Shown here: positions 10,003 through 17,199 of the stretch, piece after piece
Layout: each line of letters starts with the position of its first letter
How positions within the stretch are numbered: position 1 is the first letter of the stretch
Assembly (NCBI RefSeq): GCF_041432775.1
Contig: NZ_JAPWAG010000023.1
Coordinates: 1 to 38,329 of the forward strand
Origin: Pauljensenia sp902373545
GTDB lineage: Bacteria; Actinomycetota; Actinomycetes; Actinomycetales; Actinomycetaceae
Direction of reading: 5' to 3'
DNA: 38,329 nucleotides
The notes under the pieces: model-generated
Told to the model about the DNA's origin: nothing
Database searches by the model: none
What the model saw: the letters and a program-made list of their open reading frames with translations, nothing else
Position numbers and translations under genes: made by a program

Positions 10003-10461
10003 GTGGCAGTTCGAATTCGCCTGAAGCGCGTGGGTAAGATCCACGCCGCCCAGTACCGTGTTGTCGTCGTCGATTCGCGCAAGAAGCGTGACGGCCGCGT
10101 CATCGAAGAGGTCGGCTACTACGATCCTCAGCCCGACCCGTCGGTCATTCGTATCGACTCTGAGCGCGCCCAGTACTGGCTCGGCGTTGGCGCTCAGCCC
10201 TCCGACCAGGTCCGCAACCTGCTGGTCCTGACCGGTGACATCGCCAAGTTCAACGGCAAGGCCGACGCGGTTTCCCGCGTCATCGTCTCCGAGGCCGACA
10301 AGGCCGCCCAGGCCGAGCAGGCCATCAAGGACGCCGAGGCTGCGGCCGAGAAGTCCAAGGCTGCTGCCTCCGCCAAGAAGGCCGAGGAAGAGGCTGCTGC
10401 TGCCGCAGCTGCCGCCGAGGCCGAGCAGGCTTCTGACGAAGCCGCTGGAGAGGATGCCTGA
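10003..10461 (+). CDS. rpsP: 30S ribosomal protein S16
   Basis: S16, 152 aa, an assembly protein of the small subunit. The conserved core is residues 1-85 (AVRIRLKRVGKI, YRVVVVDSRKKRDGR, IEEVGYYDPQ, AQYWLGVGAQPSDQVRNLL). The remaining 65 residues are a low-complexity Ala/Glu/Lys tail typical of actinobacterial S16. GTG 10003 follows GGAGAG at 9 nt or so. khpA follows after 2 bp, so they form one operon. Confidence 0.97.
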   Translation: MAVRIRLKRVGKIHAAQYRVVVVDSRKKRDGRVIEEVGYYDPQPDPSVIRIDSERAQYWLGVGAQPSDQVRNLLVLTGDIAKFNGKADAVSRVIVSEADKAAQAEQAIKDAEAAAEKSKAAASAKKAEEEAAAAAAAAEAEQASDEAAGEDA

Positions 10462-10463
10462 GC

Positions 10464-10703
10464 ATGCTCGCCGACGCGCTGGAGCACCTGGTCAGCGGCA
10501 TCGTTGACCACCCCGAAGATGTCGAGGTGACCCCTCGTTCGATGCGACGCGGTCAGCTTCTTGAGGTTCGCGTGAACCCCGAGGATCTGGGTCGCGTGAT
10601 CGGACGCGGCGGTCGGACGGCTCGCGCTCTGCGCACCGTCATGGGTGCGCTGTCTACGCGCGGCACCGTTCGAGTCGACGTCGTCGACACGGATCGCGAG
10701 TAA
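10464..10703 (+). CDS. khpA: KH-domain RNA-binding protein KhpA
   Basis: 79 aa with a single type II KH domain. The RNA-binding GxxG loop is in VIGRGGRTARALR (about 44-56). In Firmicutes KhpA pairs with KhpB and affects cell elongation and small-RNA biology; its gene sits between rpsP and rimM in most Gram-positives, as here. Start ATG lies 2 bp after the rpsP stop. Confidence 0.93.
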   Translation: MLADALEHLVSGIVDHPEDVEVTPRSMRRGQLLEVRVNPEDLGRVIGRGGRTARALRTVMGALSTRGTVRVDVVDTDRE

Positions 10704-10717
10704 GACTCGCACACGTC

Positions 10718-10750
10718 ACGAAGGGGTCCGGCATTGCCGGGCCCCTTCGT
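10718..10750 (+). terminator. terminator after khpA
   Basis: Arms 10718-10731 and 10737-10750 form a 14-bp stem with one G-U pair and a 5-nt loop. It may partly separate rpsP-khpA from rimM-trmD. Confidence 0.75.
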
Positions 10751-10793
10751 TGTATCCTTCGGGAAGATTCCCCGTTTATGGTGAGGAGAACCC

Positions 10794-11306
10794 ATGCAGC
10801 TCACAGCCGCTATCGTCGGCCCCGCTCACGGCCTGTGCGGCGAGGTCATTCTCGACGTTCGCAGCGACGATCCTGAGGTGTTGGCCCCCGGGGCATCCCT
10901 GGAGATCGCGGGCCGCGGCGCCGCCCTGACCGTGCGAAGCGTGCGCGTCCACAAGGACCGCGTCCTGGCCTCCTTCGAGGAATGTGCCTCCCGCGAGGAC
11001 GCCGAGGCGCTACGCGGAGCTCGACTCCTCGTCGAGGAACACGAGGAAGAAGACGCGTGGTACCCCCACCAGCTCAAGGGCCTTTCGGCGCGCACGCCGG
11101 GCGGAGAGGACCTGGGGACGGTCACCGGCCTGACCCCCGGAGCCGCGCAGGACCTGCTGCTCGTCAAGACGCCCGCAGGTACCGTCATGGTTCCTTTCGT
11201 CACCCAGCTCGTGCCCACCGTCGACGTCGAGGGCGGCGTCGTCATCATCGACGCACCTCCCGGCCTGTTTGACGACCAGGCGGTCTCGGAGCGGGACGGC
11301 AAGTAG
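10794..11306 (+). CDS. rimM: ribosome maturation factor RimM
   Basis: 170 aa, assists 16S/S19 assembly in the 30S head. N-terminal RimM domain (IVGPAHGLCGEV, FEECASREDAEALRGARLLV) and C-terminal PRC-barrel (AWYPHQLKGL, LGTVTGLTPGAAQDLLLVKT, MVPFVTQLVP). GAGGAG lies 7 nt before the ATG. trmD starts 1 bp after its stop. Confidence 0.93.
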   Translation: MQLTAAIVGPAHGLCGEVILDVRSDDPEVLAPGASLEIAGRGAALTVRSVRVHKDRVLASFEECASREDAEALRGARLLVEEHEEEDAWYPHQLKGLSARTPGGEDLGTVTGLTPGAAQDLLLVKTPAGTVMVPFVTQLVPTVDVEGGVVIIDAPPGLFDDQAVSERDGK

Positions 11307-11307
11307 C

Positions 11308-12669
11308 GTGCGCTTCGACCTGATCTCCATTTTCCCCGAGTACTTCGCGCCCCTGACCCTGTCCCTCATGGGCAAGGCCGAGGATGCTGGCCTCGTGTCC
11401 CTCGCATCGCACGACCTACGCGAGTGGGCGAGTGGCAAACACCGCAGCGTCGACGACACGCCCTACGGCGGCGGCGCCGGCATGGTGATGCGCGCCGACG
11501 TGTGGGCGCGCGCCCTCGACGAGGTCCTGGCGACCTCCCTTGGGGCCGATGCCGCGCAGGAAGCCCCGGCCTCGTCCCGTCGTGTCCTCGCGATCCCCAC
11601 ACCCTCGGGCACCCCGCTCATCCAGGGCCTCGTCGAGGACCTGGCTCACGCCGATCAGATCGTCGTGGCCTGCGGGCGCTACGAGGGCATCGACGCGCGC
11701 GTCGCCGACCACTACCGCAGCGCAGGCGTGGAGGTGCTGGAGTTCTCCATCGGCGACTACGTGCTCAACGGCGGCGAGGTCGCCGCGATGGTGTTGACCG
11801 AGGCCGTGGCTCGTCTGCTCGATGGCTTCATGGGCAACCCGGACTCCCTGGTTGAGGAGTCGCACTCGGGCGCGGGCTTGCTCGAATACCCCGTGTTCAC
11901 CAAGCCGCGCGAGTTTCGCTCCCTCGAGGTTCCCGAGGTGCTGCTGGGCGGCAACCACGCGGCCATCGAGCGGTGGCGGCGCGACCGCGCGATCGAAAAG
12001 ACCGTGGCGGTACGCCCGGACCTCGCCCTCTCGCTCGATGCGGCCTCGCTCAGCGGCCCCGATCGCGCGACGTTGGCCTCCTGCGGTGTCGCTTACCCGC
12101 GAGCGGGCGCGGCGGAGCGGCTCGAGGTGCGACTGGCTCAGCTTGAGGACACCGTCGCGGTCAGCGAGCTTGCCGCGCGCACGTTCCCGGACGCCTGCCC
12201 CGCGAACCTGCCCCAGGACGCCATCGAGGAACACATCGCCACGCAGCTGAGCGCGGACGTGTTTGACGCTCTTATTTCCGATCCCGAGCGCCACCGTCTC
12301 TTCGTTGCCGAGGTCTGGGGTGGCCTCGTCGGATACGTGCTCACCCACATCGGATCCGAAGCGCTTCCGGCCGATCTCGTGCGTCCCGGACGCGTCGAGG
12401 AGGGCAGCGCCTACCTGTCCAAGTGCTACGTGGATGCGGCGTGGCGGGGCAGCGGCATCGCCGACGTCCTCCTCGAGCGCGCCGTCGCGGACGCCGAGCA
12501 GGCGGGCCACCGCGCGATCGTGCTGGGAACCAACCGCGGCAATAAGGGGGCGCAGGCCTTCTACAAGAGGCATGGCTTCCGCAAGCGCTCGACGCGAACC
12601 TTCGACGTCGGGGGAGTGATCAACTACGACGTCGTCATGGTGCGTGATCTCACGACGCCGGTCGAGTAA
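11308..12669 (+). CDS. trmD: tRNA (guanine37-N1)-methyltransferase TrmD fused to a GNAT acetyltransferase domain
   Basis: 453 aa, nearly twice the usual 230-250 aa of TrmD. Residues 1 to about 260 are TrmD: RFDLISIFPEYF start, DTPYGGGAGMVM, the SAM-binding trefoil knot with CGRYEGIDARV and SIGDYVLNGGEVAAMV, and the WRRDRAIEKT region. It methylates N1 of G37 in tRNAs to prevent frameshifting. From about 270 to the end lies a GNAT domain: RLAQLEDTVAVSELAARTF, RLFVAEVWGGLVGYVLTHIG, then the acetyl-CoA loop YVDAAWRGSGIADVLLERAV and GAQAFYKRHGFRKRS. The frame is continuous with no stop or frameshift signal. The GTG start is 1 bp after rimM. The substrate of the acetyltransferase half is unknown. 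Confidence 0.93.
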   Translation: MRFDLISIFPEYFAPLTLSLMGKAEDAGLVSLASHDLREWASGKHRSVDDTPYGGGAGMVMRADVWARALDEVLATSLGADAAQEAPASSRRVLAIPTPSGTPLIQGLVEDLAHADQIVVACGRYEGIDARVADHYRSAGVEVLEFSIGDYVLNGGEVAAMVLTEAVARLLDGFMGNPDSLVEESHSGAGLLEYPVFTKPREFRSLEVPEVLLGGNHAAIERWRRDRAIEKTVAVRPDLALSLDAASLSGPDRATLASCGVAYPRAGAAERLEVRLAQLEDTVAVSELAARTFPDACPANLPQDAIEEHIATQLSADVFDALISDPERHRLFVAEVWGGLVGYVLTHIGSEALPADLVRPGRVEEGSAYLSKCYVDAAWRGSGIADVLLERAVADAEQAGHRAIVLGTNRGNKGAQAFYKRHGFRKRSTRTFDVGGVINYDVVMVRDLTTPVE

Positions 12670-12697
12670 ACGCTCGCCTCACAGGGCGCAACTGTGG

Positions 12698-12759
12698 GAC
12701 AATAACCCAGGATTGTGCGCGGTTCATCCTGCCGCAGGGGGACACCGAGGCGCACGATC
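12698..12759 (+). promoter_or_regulatory. candidate promoter and structured leader of rplS
   Basis: GACAAT at 12698-12703 could be a -10 box, putting the transcript start near 12710. There the RNA would at once fold: 12711-12720 pairs with 12750-12759 over 10 bp (one G-U), enclosing a second small hairpin CCTG-CCG-CAGG at 12728-12738. Such a leader could serve autoregulation by a ribosomal protein; this is inference. Confidence 0.4.
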
Positions 12760-12834
12760 AAACGAACGAATGAGCGGGATCACCCCGCCCAACCAGGCGC
12801 TTCCGACCTGCGGCAGATGCGTCAAGGAGAAAAA

Positions 12835-13191
12835 ATGCAGAAGCTGGACGCCGTTGACGCGCCTTCGCTGCGCGATGACATCCCGCCGTTCCGCGCGGGC
12901 GACACCCTCAAGGTGCACGTCAAGGTTATCGAAGGCAACCGCTCCCGTATCCAGGTCTTCCAGGGTGTCGTGATCGCTCGTCGCGGTCACGGCGTGTCCG
13001 CCACGTTCACCATCCGTAAGGTTTCCTTCGGCGTGGGCGTTGAGCGTACCTTCCCGGTTCACGCCCCCACGATCGACCACATCGAGGTCGTCACCAAGGG
13101 CGACGTGCGCCGCGCCAAGCTCTACTACCTGCGTGAGCGTCACGGCAAGGCCGCCAAGATCAAGGAGCACCGCTCCGGCAAGGCCGAGTGA
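12835..13191 (+). CDS. rplS: 50S ribosomal protein L19
   Basis: 118 aa, normal length; located at the 30S-50S interface. The motifs FRAGDTLKVHVKVIEG, RIQVFQGVVIARRG, TFTIRKVSFGVGVERTFP and RRAKLYYLRERHGKAAKI are standard. ATG 12835 has AAGGAGA 5 nt upstream; upstream in-frame sequence is leader, not coding. It is followed by its own terminator. Confidence 0.97.
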   Translation: MQKLDAVDAPSLRDDIPPFRAGDTLKVHVKVIEGNRSRIQVFQGVVIARRGHGVSATFTIRKVSFGVGVERTFPVHAPTIDHIEVVTKGDVRRAKLYYLRERHGKAAKIKEHRSGKAE

Positions 13192-13229
13192 GGCCAGCCG
13201 GGCCACGCGCCTTGGCATTTTTCACGGAA

Positions 13230-13260
13230 AGGCCCGACACCGCGCGCCGGTGTCGGGCCT
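13230..13260 (+). terminator. rplS terminator
   Basis: Arms 13230-13242 and 13248-13260 form a perfect 13-bp stem with a 5-nt loop. Confidence 0.8.
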
Positions 13261-13302
13261 CGCCGTATCCTTGGATGGTTACACAGACATGAAGGAGAGT
13301 GC

Positions 13303-14049
13303 ATGACCTCGACTGCTAGCCCCTCGCTCGGACCGGTGCATGCGCCTTCGCTACGGGATCGCGAGCGCGCTGAGGCGCGAGCCCGGCGCAACCCCTGGGT
13401 GTGGCTGCGCGAGATCATCGTCATTATCATCGTCGCGCTTTTGATCTCCTCGCTGCTGCGCGCCTTTGTCGTGCAGGTCTTCTGGATCCCCTCGCCGTCG
13501 ATGCGCAACACCCTGGTGGAGGATGACCGTATCGCTGTCTCGCGTATCGACGCGCTGCGCTCCAACGTTCACCGCGGCGACGTCGTCGTCTTCGACGACA
13601 CGCTCGGATGGCTTGGAAGCACCGATGTTGCCACCCCGTCGATCGCGCGCAAGATCGGCGAGTTCACCGGCTTCGTGCCCGGCGGTACAGAACAGACGCT
13701 CGTCAAGCGCGTCATCGGCGTGGGCGGCGACCACGTGACCTGCGAGAGCTCGTCCGGCAAGGTGAGCGTCAACGGGGTTGAGATCGACGAGCCCTACGTC
13801 GCCGACGGCCAGGTGCCCTGCGGCGAGCGCATCTTCGACGTGACTGTCCCCGAGGGCTACCTGTGGGTGATGGGCGATAATCGCTCGAACTCTGCTGACT
13901 CTCGCTACCACATGGGGGAGGGCCAGTCGCCCTTCGTCCCCGTTTCCTCCGTGGTGGGCACCGTTCAGGCCGTCATCTGGCCGACGTCTCACTGGAGCAC
14001 GAACGTGGGGCACCCCGAGGTCTTTTCCTCCGTTCCCAATCCCTCATGA
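13303..14049 (+). CDS. lepB: signal peptidase I
   Basis: Type I signal peptidase, 248 aa, which cleaves signal peptides outside the membrane. A cytoplasmic N terminus of about 35 residues is followed by one span (about 36-58), then the catalytic serine Ser66 in PSPSM and catalytic Lys135 in TLVKRVIGVGGD; the C-terminal box GDNRSNSADSR is intact. AAGGAGAG lies 5 nt before ATG 13303. It overlaps rnhB by 4 nt (ATGA), so the two genes are translationally coupled. Confidence 0.95.
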   Translation: MTSTASPSLGPVHAPSLRDRERAEARARRNPWVWLREIIVIIIVALLISSLLRAFVVQVFWIPSPSMRNTLVEDDRIAVSRIDALRSNVHRGDVVVFDDTLGWLGSTDVATPSIARKIGEFTGFVPGGTEQTLVKRVIGVGGDHVTCESSSGKVSVNGVEIDEPYVADGQVPCGERIFDVTVPEGYLWVMGDNRSNSADSRYHMGEGQSPFVPVSSVVGTVQAVIWPTSHWSTNVGHPEVFSSVPNPS

Positions 14050-14717
14050 CCACCGCGTCGCGCGAGCTTGAGCGCTCGCTTGCCTCTGACTGGGGCATTG
14101 TTGCTGGCATGGACGAGGTTGGGCGCGGCGCGCTGGCCGGCCCCGTTGCCGTCGGCGTCGCCCTGATCGGCGTGCACGCCGGACCCGTGCCTGAGGGGCT
14201 GACCGACTCCAAGGCGCTCACCCCGCGCCGTCGAGACGCTCTCGTCGAGCCTATTCAGTCCTGGGTCCAAGACTGTGCCGTCGGATACGCCTCGCCTCAG
14301 GAGATCGATCGGTGGGGGATCATTGTCGCGCTGCGCCTTGCTGGGCGCCGAGCCCTCGCCGACGTCGCGAGCCGAGGCCTCGTCCCCGGTGGTGTCCTCT
14401 TGGACGGCTCCCATGACTGGCTGTCCGAACCCGATGACCTGTTCGGGGCAATCGACGGACCTGAGGATCCGTTCGGCGTGGAGCTTCCGGTCCACATGCA
14501 GGTCAAGGCCGACCTGTCCTGCGCCGTCGTTGCCGCTGCCTCAGTCCTGGCTAAGGTCGCGCGTGACCGTCTCATGACCGACGCCGACGACCCGGGGTAC
14601 GGATGGGCTTCCAACAAGGGCTACGGGTCGGCTGCGCACGCTCGGGCCATCGCTGAGCTGGGTGTTTGCGACTTTCATCGCCGTTCCTGGAAGATGCCGA
14701 CGAAGCCCACAAAGTAG
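14046..14717 (+). CDS. rnhB: ribonuclease HII
   Basis: 223 aa, removes RNA from RNA-DNA hybrids and single ribonucleotides in DNA. The first acidic motif DEVGRGALAGPV (about 20-31), DSKALTPRRR, the LLDGSHDWL region, and KADLSCAVVAAASVLAKVARDR with the active-site residues are all present. The ending NKGYGSAAHARAI...DFHRRSW is standard. It overlaps the end of lepB. Confidence 0.95.
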   Translation: MTTASRELERSLASDWGIVAGMDEVGRGALAGPVAVGVALIGVHAGPVPEGLTDSKALTPRRRDALVEPIQSWVQDCAVGYASPQEIDRWGIIVALRLAGRRALADVASRGLVPGGVLLDGSHDWLSEPDDLFGAIDGPEDPFGVELPVHMQVKADLSCAVVAAASVLAKVARDRLMTDADDPGYGWASNKGYGSAAHARAIAELGVCDFHRRSWKMPTKPTK

Positions 14718-14742
14718 GGCGCGCCGGGGTGGCAGGGTGACC

Positions 14743-14759
14743 CCGGGGAGGTTCCCCGG
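14743..14759 (+). promoter_or_regulatory. hairpin over the ribosome-binding region of the DUF2469 gene
   Basis: CCGGGGA (14743-14749) pairs with TCCCCGG (14753-14759). The left arm and loop contain GGGGAGG, the only good Shine-Dalgarno for ATG 14761/14764. If that start is used, the stem would mask it. If GTG 14773 is used, GGGG at 14766-14769 is too close, so the start is uncertain. Confidence 0.3.
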
Positions 14760-14772
14760 CATGATGGGGTGC

Positions 14773-15072
14773 GTGAGCGAAGAAATCGAAGGTTACGAAA
14801 ACAAGCTCGAGCTGGAGCTTTTCAAGGAATACCGCGACGTCATTGGCCTGTTTAAGTTCGTCGTGGAAACCGAGAGGCGTTTCTACCTGTGCAACCACGT
14901 CGACGTCCAGGCGCGCCCGTTCGGCGGCGACGTCTTTTTCGAGCTCACGCTCACTGACGCGTGGGTGTGGGACATCTACCGCTCGTCGCGCTTCGTGCGT
15001 TCGGTGCGGGTCATCACCTATAAGGACGTGAACGTCGAGGAGCTGTCCAAGCCGGAGCTCGACATCCCCTAA
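14773..15072 (+). CDS. DUF2469 family protein
   Basis: 99 aa from GTG 14773; ATG 14761 or 14764 would add 3-4 residues. It matches the highly conserved actinobacterial DUF2469 proteins (Rv2901c in M. tuberculosis): YENKLELELFKEYRDVIGLF, VVETERRFYLCNHVDV and DAWVWDIYRSSRFV. The family starts near MSxEDLExYE, which fits the GTG. Function unknown; small, soluble, no signal or membrane segment. It lies between rnhB and yraN as in mycobacteria. Confidence 0.85.
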   Translation: MSEEIEGYENKLELELFKEYRDVIGLFKFVVETERRFYLCNHVDVQARPFGGDVFFELTLTDAWVWDIYRSSRFVRSVRVITYKDVNVEELSKPELDIP

Positions 15073-15078
15073 GTGTTG

Positions 15079-15150
15079 CGTATCCACAGGCCCCTCGTCG
15101 TGTCGCGGCGTATCCACAGGGTCTTCCGCGTGCCGCTCCCTATCCACAGG
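15079..15150 (+). promoter_or_regulatory. cluster of three DnaA-box-like sequences at exact 30-bp spacing
   Basis: The 10-mer TATCCACAGG occurs at 15081-15090, 15111-15120 and 15141-15150, all in the same orientation. With the preceding base each is an 8/9 match to the DnaA box TTATCCACA. The DNA between boxes is only weakly alike. The cluster fills the 142-bp gap between the DUF2469 gene and yraN. Binding by DnaA is inference. Confidence 0.55.
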
Positions 15151-15214
15151 GGGCGGTTTTCGCGTTGAACGGGCAGGACGCGCGGGCGCACTGTGGTCGT
15201 GGAGGTGAGCTGAC

Positions 15215-15655
15215 ATGGATTGCTCAACACGACCCGACCGGCGGGTCCTGGGCGCGGCAGGGGAGTATACCGCGCGCCTGATCATTCAAGAGGCGGGCCT
15301 GCATGTCCTCGAACGAAACTGGCGCGACGGTAGGCGCGGAGAACTCGACATTATCGCGCGCGACGACACGGACCCGGCGCGGCCGTACACCGTCGTCGTC
15401 GAGGTGCGCACTCGGGTGGGACGAGCGCGCGGTAGCGCGCTGGCCTCGGTTGATCCGCGGAAGGTCGCTCGGTTGCGCGCGCTCACGGGTGCATGGTGTC
15501 GGCAACGAGGCCGGCTCGGGTCTCGGGTTCGCATCGACGTCGTGGCCCTGACGCTGGATGCGCAGGCGCTGCGTGCCTGGCCCGATCTGGCCGACGCGGA
15601 CGTGGACCTGCGGAGCCTGGGTGCCCAGGCACTGTGGCTGCGAGGCGTGCAATGA
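15215..15655 (+). CDS. YraN/UPF0102 family endonuclease-like protein
   Basis: 146 aa. It carries the restriction-endonuclease-like fold of UPF0102: GAAGEYTARLIIQEAGLHVLERNWR, RRGELDIIARD and VVVEVRTRVG. The family's PD-(D/E)xK active site is normally E...D...EVK; here the lysine is arginine (EVRTR), a conservative change that may weaken or abolish cleavage. GAGGTGAG lies upstream of ATG 15215. The gene overlaps comM by 4 nt (ATGA). A link to DNA processing is suggested by context. Confidence 0.85.
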   Translation: MDCSTRPDRRVLGAAGEYTARLIIQEAGLHVLERNWRDGRRGELDIIARDDTDPARPYTVVVEVRTRVGRARGSALASVDPRKVARLRALTGAWCRQRGRLGSRVRIDVVALTLDAQALRAWPDLADADVDLRSLGAQALWLRGVQ

Positions 15656-17199
15656 GCGGGCCGGGTCTTGCACGTACGTATTCGATGAGCGTTGTCGGCA
15701 TCGAGGGGCATCTGGTTGACGTCGAGACCTACGCCGGAGCGGGGTTGGTCGCCTTCACACTGGTTGGCCTGCTGGATACGTCGGTGCGCGAGGCCCGCGA
15801 CCGCGTGCGTGCAGCCTTCGAGTCCTGCGGGCTGGACGTGCTGGATCAGCGCATCACGGTCAACCTGTCGCCCGCCGGCATCCCGAAGTCGGGTTCCGCG
15901 TTCGATCTGGCCATCGCCTCGTCGATTGCGCTGGCTACTGGCCTGGTGATGCCGCGCGCCTTCGAGGACAGCGTGATCGTCGGCGAGCTTGCCCTGGATG
16001 GGAGCATCCAACCCGTGCGCGGAGTGCTGCCCGCCGTACTCGCCGCGCGCTCGCAGGGCGTGCGCCGCGTCATCGTTCCTGCGGCCTGCGCCCGTGAGGC
16101 TGCGCTGGTCTCTGGTATCGAGGTCGTCGCTTTCGCCCACCTGGCCGACCTGATCGCCTGGGGCGGGGGAGAGGCAATCAAAGCGCCCTTCCACGGTCGG
16201 CTCGGCGTGCGCGACGTGTGCAGCGTCGTGGAGGCCCAGCCCCTGCTCGACATGGCCGACGTGCGCGGCCAACCCGAGGCCGTCGCCGCGATGGAGGTGG
16301 CCGCCGCCGGCGGACACCACGTCTTCCTGCTGGGGGAACCGGGTTCCGGCAAGACCATGCTCGCCTCGCGCCTGCCCACGATCCTGCCCGACCTGGACCC
16401 CGACACTGCCCTGGTCACGACGTCCCTCCATTCGGTCGCCGGCCTCGTGCCGACCGGGACGGCCCTCGTGCGGCGCCCTCCCTTCCAAGCGCCACACCAC
16501 AGCGTGACCATGGCGGCGCTGATCGGCGGTGGTTCGCGCACGCTCACTCCTGGTGCAGCGTCGCTCGCGCACGGGGGCATCCTCTTCCTCGATGAGGCCG
16601 CCGAGTTCGCGCCCTCCGTCCTGGACTCACTGCGCGAACCCCTCGAATCCGGCGTCGTCAACCTGCACCGCTCGGGGATCCACGCGCGCTACCCGGCCGC
16701 CTTCCAGCTGATCATGGCCTCCAACCCGTGCCCGTGCGGGGGCAGGCGCGGAGGACGACGCTGCACCTGCTCTTCTCTTGCGAGGAGACGCTACATGGCG
16801 CGCCTGTCCGGGCCGCTGCTGGACCGGATGGACATTCGGATCGACGTGCACACGCCGACTCGGGCGGACATGGCGGCCTCCGGCGCGTCCGATTCGGCGA
16901 CGATCCGCGAGCGGGTGTGCGCGGCCCGAGAGCGCAGCCGCCACCGCCTGGCGGGCACGCCCTGGACGTGCAACGCACAGCTGCCCGGGGCGTGGATCAG
17001 ACGCCACTCCGGAATCGACGCCGAGCTGGTGGCCCAGCTGGACCGGCTCGTCGACGCCGGTGCCTCGTCGATGCGCGGGGTTGACCGAATGCTGCGCCTG
17101 GCGTGGACCCTGGCTGATCTGGATGGGACACCGACACCTACTTTCGACCACATCGTTGCAGCTCAGCAGCTGCGGAATGGACACGATCATGACAACTGA
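15652..17199 (+). CDS. comM: ComM/YifB family Mg-chelatase-like AAA+ ATPase
   Basis: 515 aa. N-terminal Lon-like/ChlI domain (ATYSMSVVGIEGHLVDVE-type start, FTLVGLLDTSVREARDRVRAA), AAA+ core with Walker A GEPGSGKTM (about 226-234) and Walker B ILFLDEAAEF, the NPCPCG zinc-binding-like motif with CTCSSLARRRY, and a C-terminal Mg-chelatase domain. In Vibrio and Acinetobacter ComM is a branch-migration helicase used in natural transformation. The start ATG overlaps the yraN stop; the frame is open further upstream inside yraN but that is not coding. It overlaps dprA by 11 nt. Confidence 0.93.
   Translation: MSGPGLARTYSMSVVGIEGHLVDVETYAGAGLVAFTLVGLLDTSVREARDRVRAAFESCGLDVLDQRITVNLSPAGIPKSGSAFDLAIASSIALATGLVMPRAFEDSVIVGELALDGSIQPVRGVLPAVLAARSQGVRRVIVPAACAREAALVSGIEVVAFAHLADLIAWGGGEAIKAPFHGRLGVRDVCSVVEAQPLLDMADVRGQPEAVAAMEVAAAGGHHVFLLGEPGSGKTMLASRLPTILPDLDPDTALVTTSLHSVAGLVPTGTALVRRPPFQAPHHSVTMAALIGGGSRTLTPGAASLAHGGILFLDEAAEFAPSVLDSLREPLESGVVNLHRSGIHARYPAAFQLIMASNPCPCGGRRGGRRCTCSSLARRRYMARLSGPLLDRMDIRIDVHTPTRADMAASGASDSATIRERVCAARERSRHRLAGTPWTCNAQLPGAWIRRHSGIDAELVAQLDRLVDAGASSMRGVDRMLRLAWTLADLDGTPTPTFDHIVAAQQLRNGHDHDN

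Noticed and set aside
15081..15150. Possible mini CRISPR from three 10-mers at 30-bp spacing
   Set aside because: The repeat is only 10 bp, with 20-bp gaps; no cas genes. The DnaA-box reading fits better.
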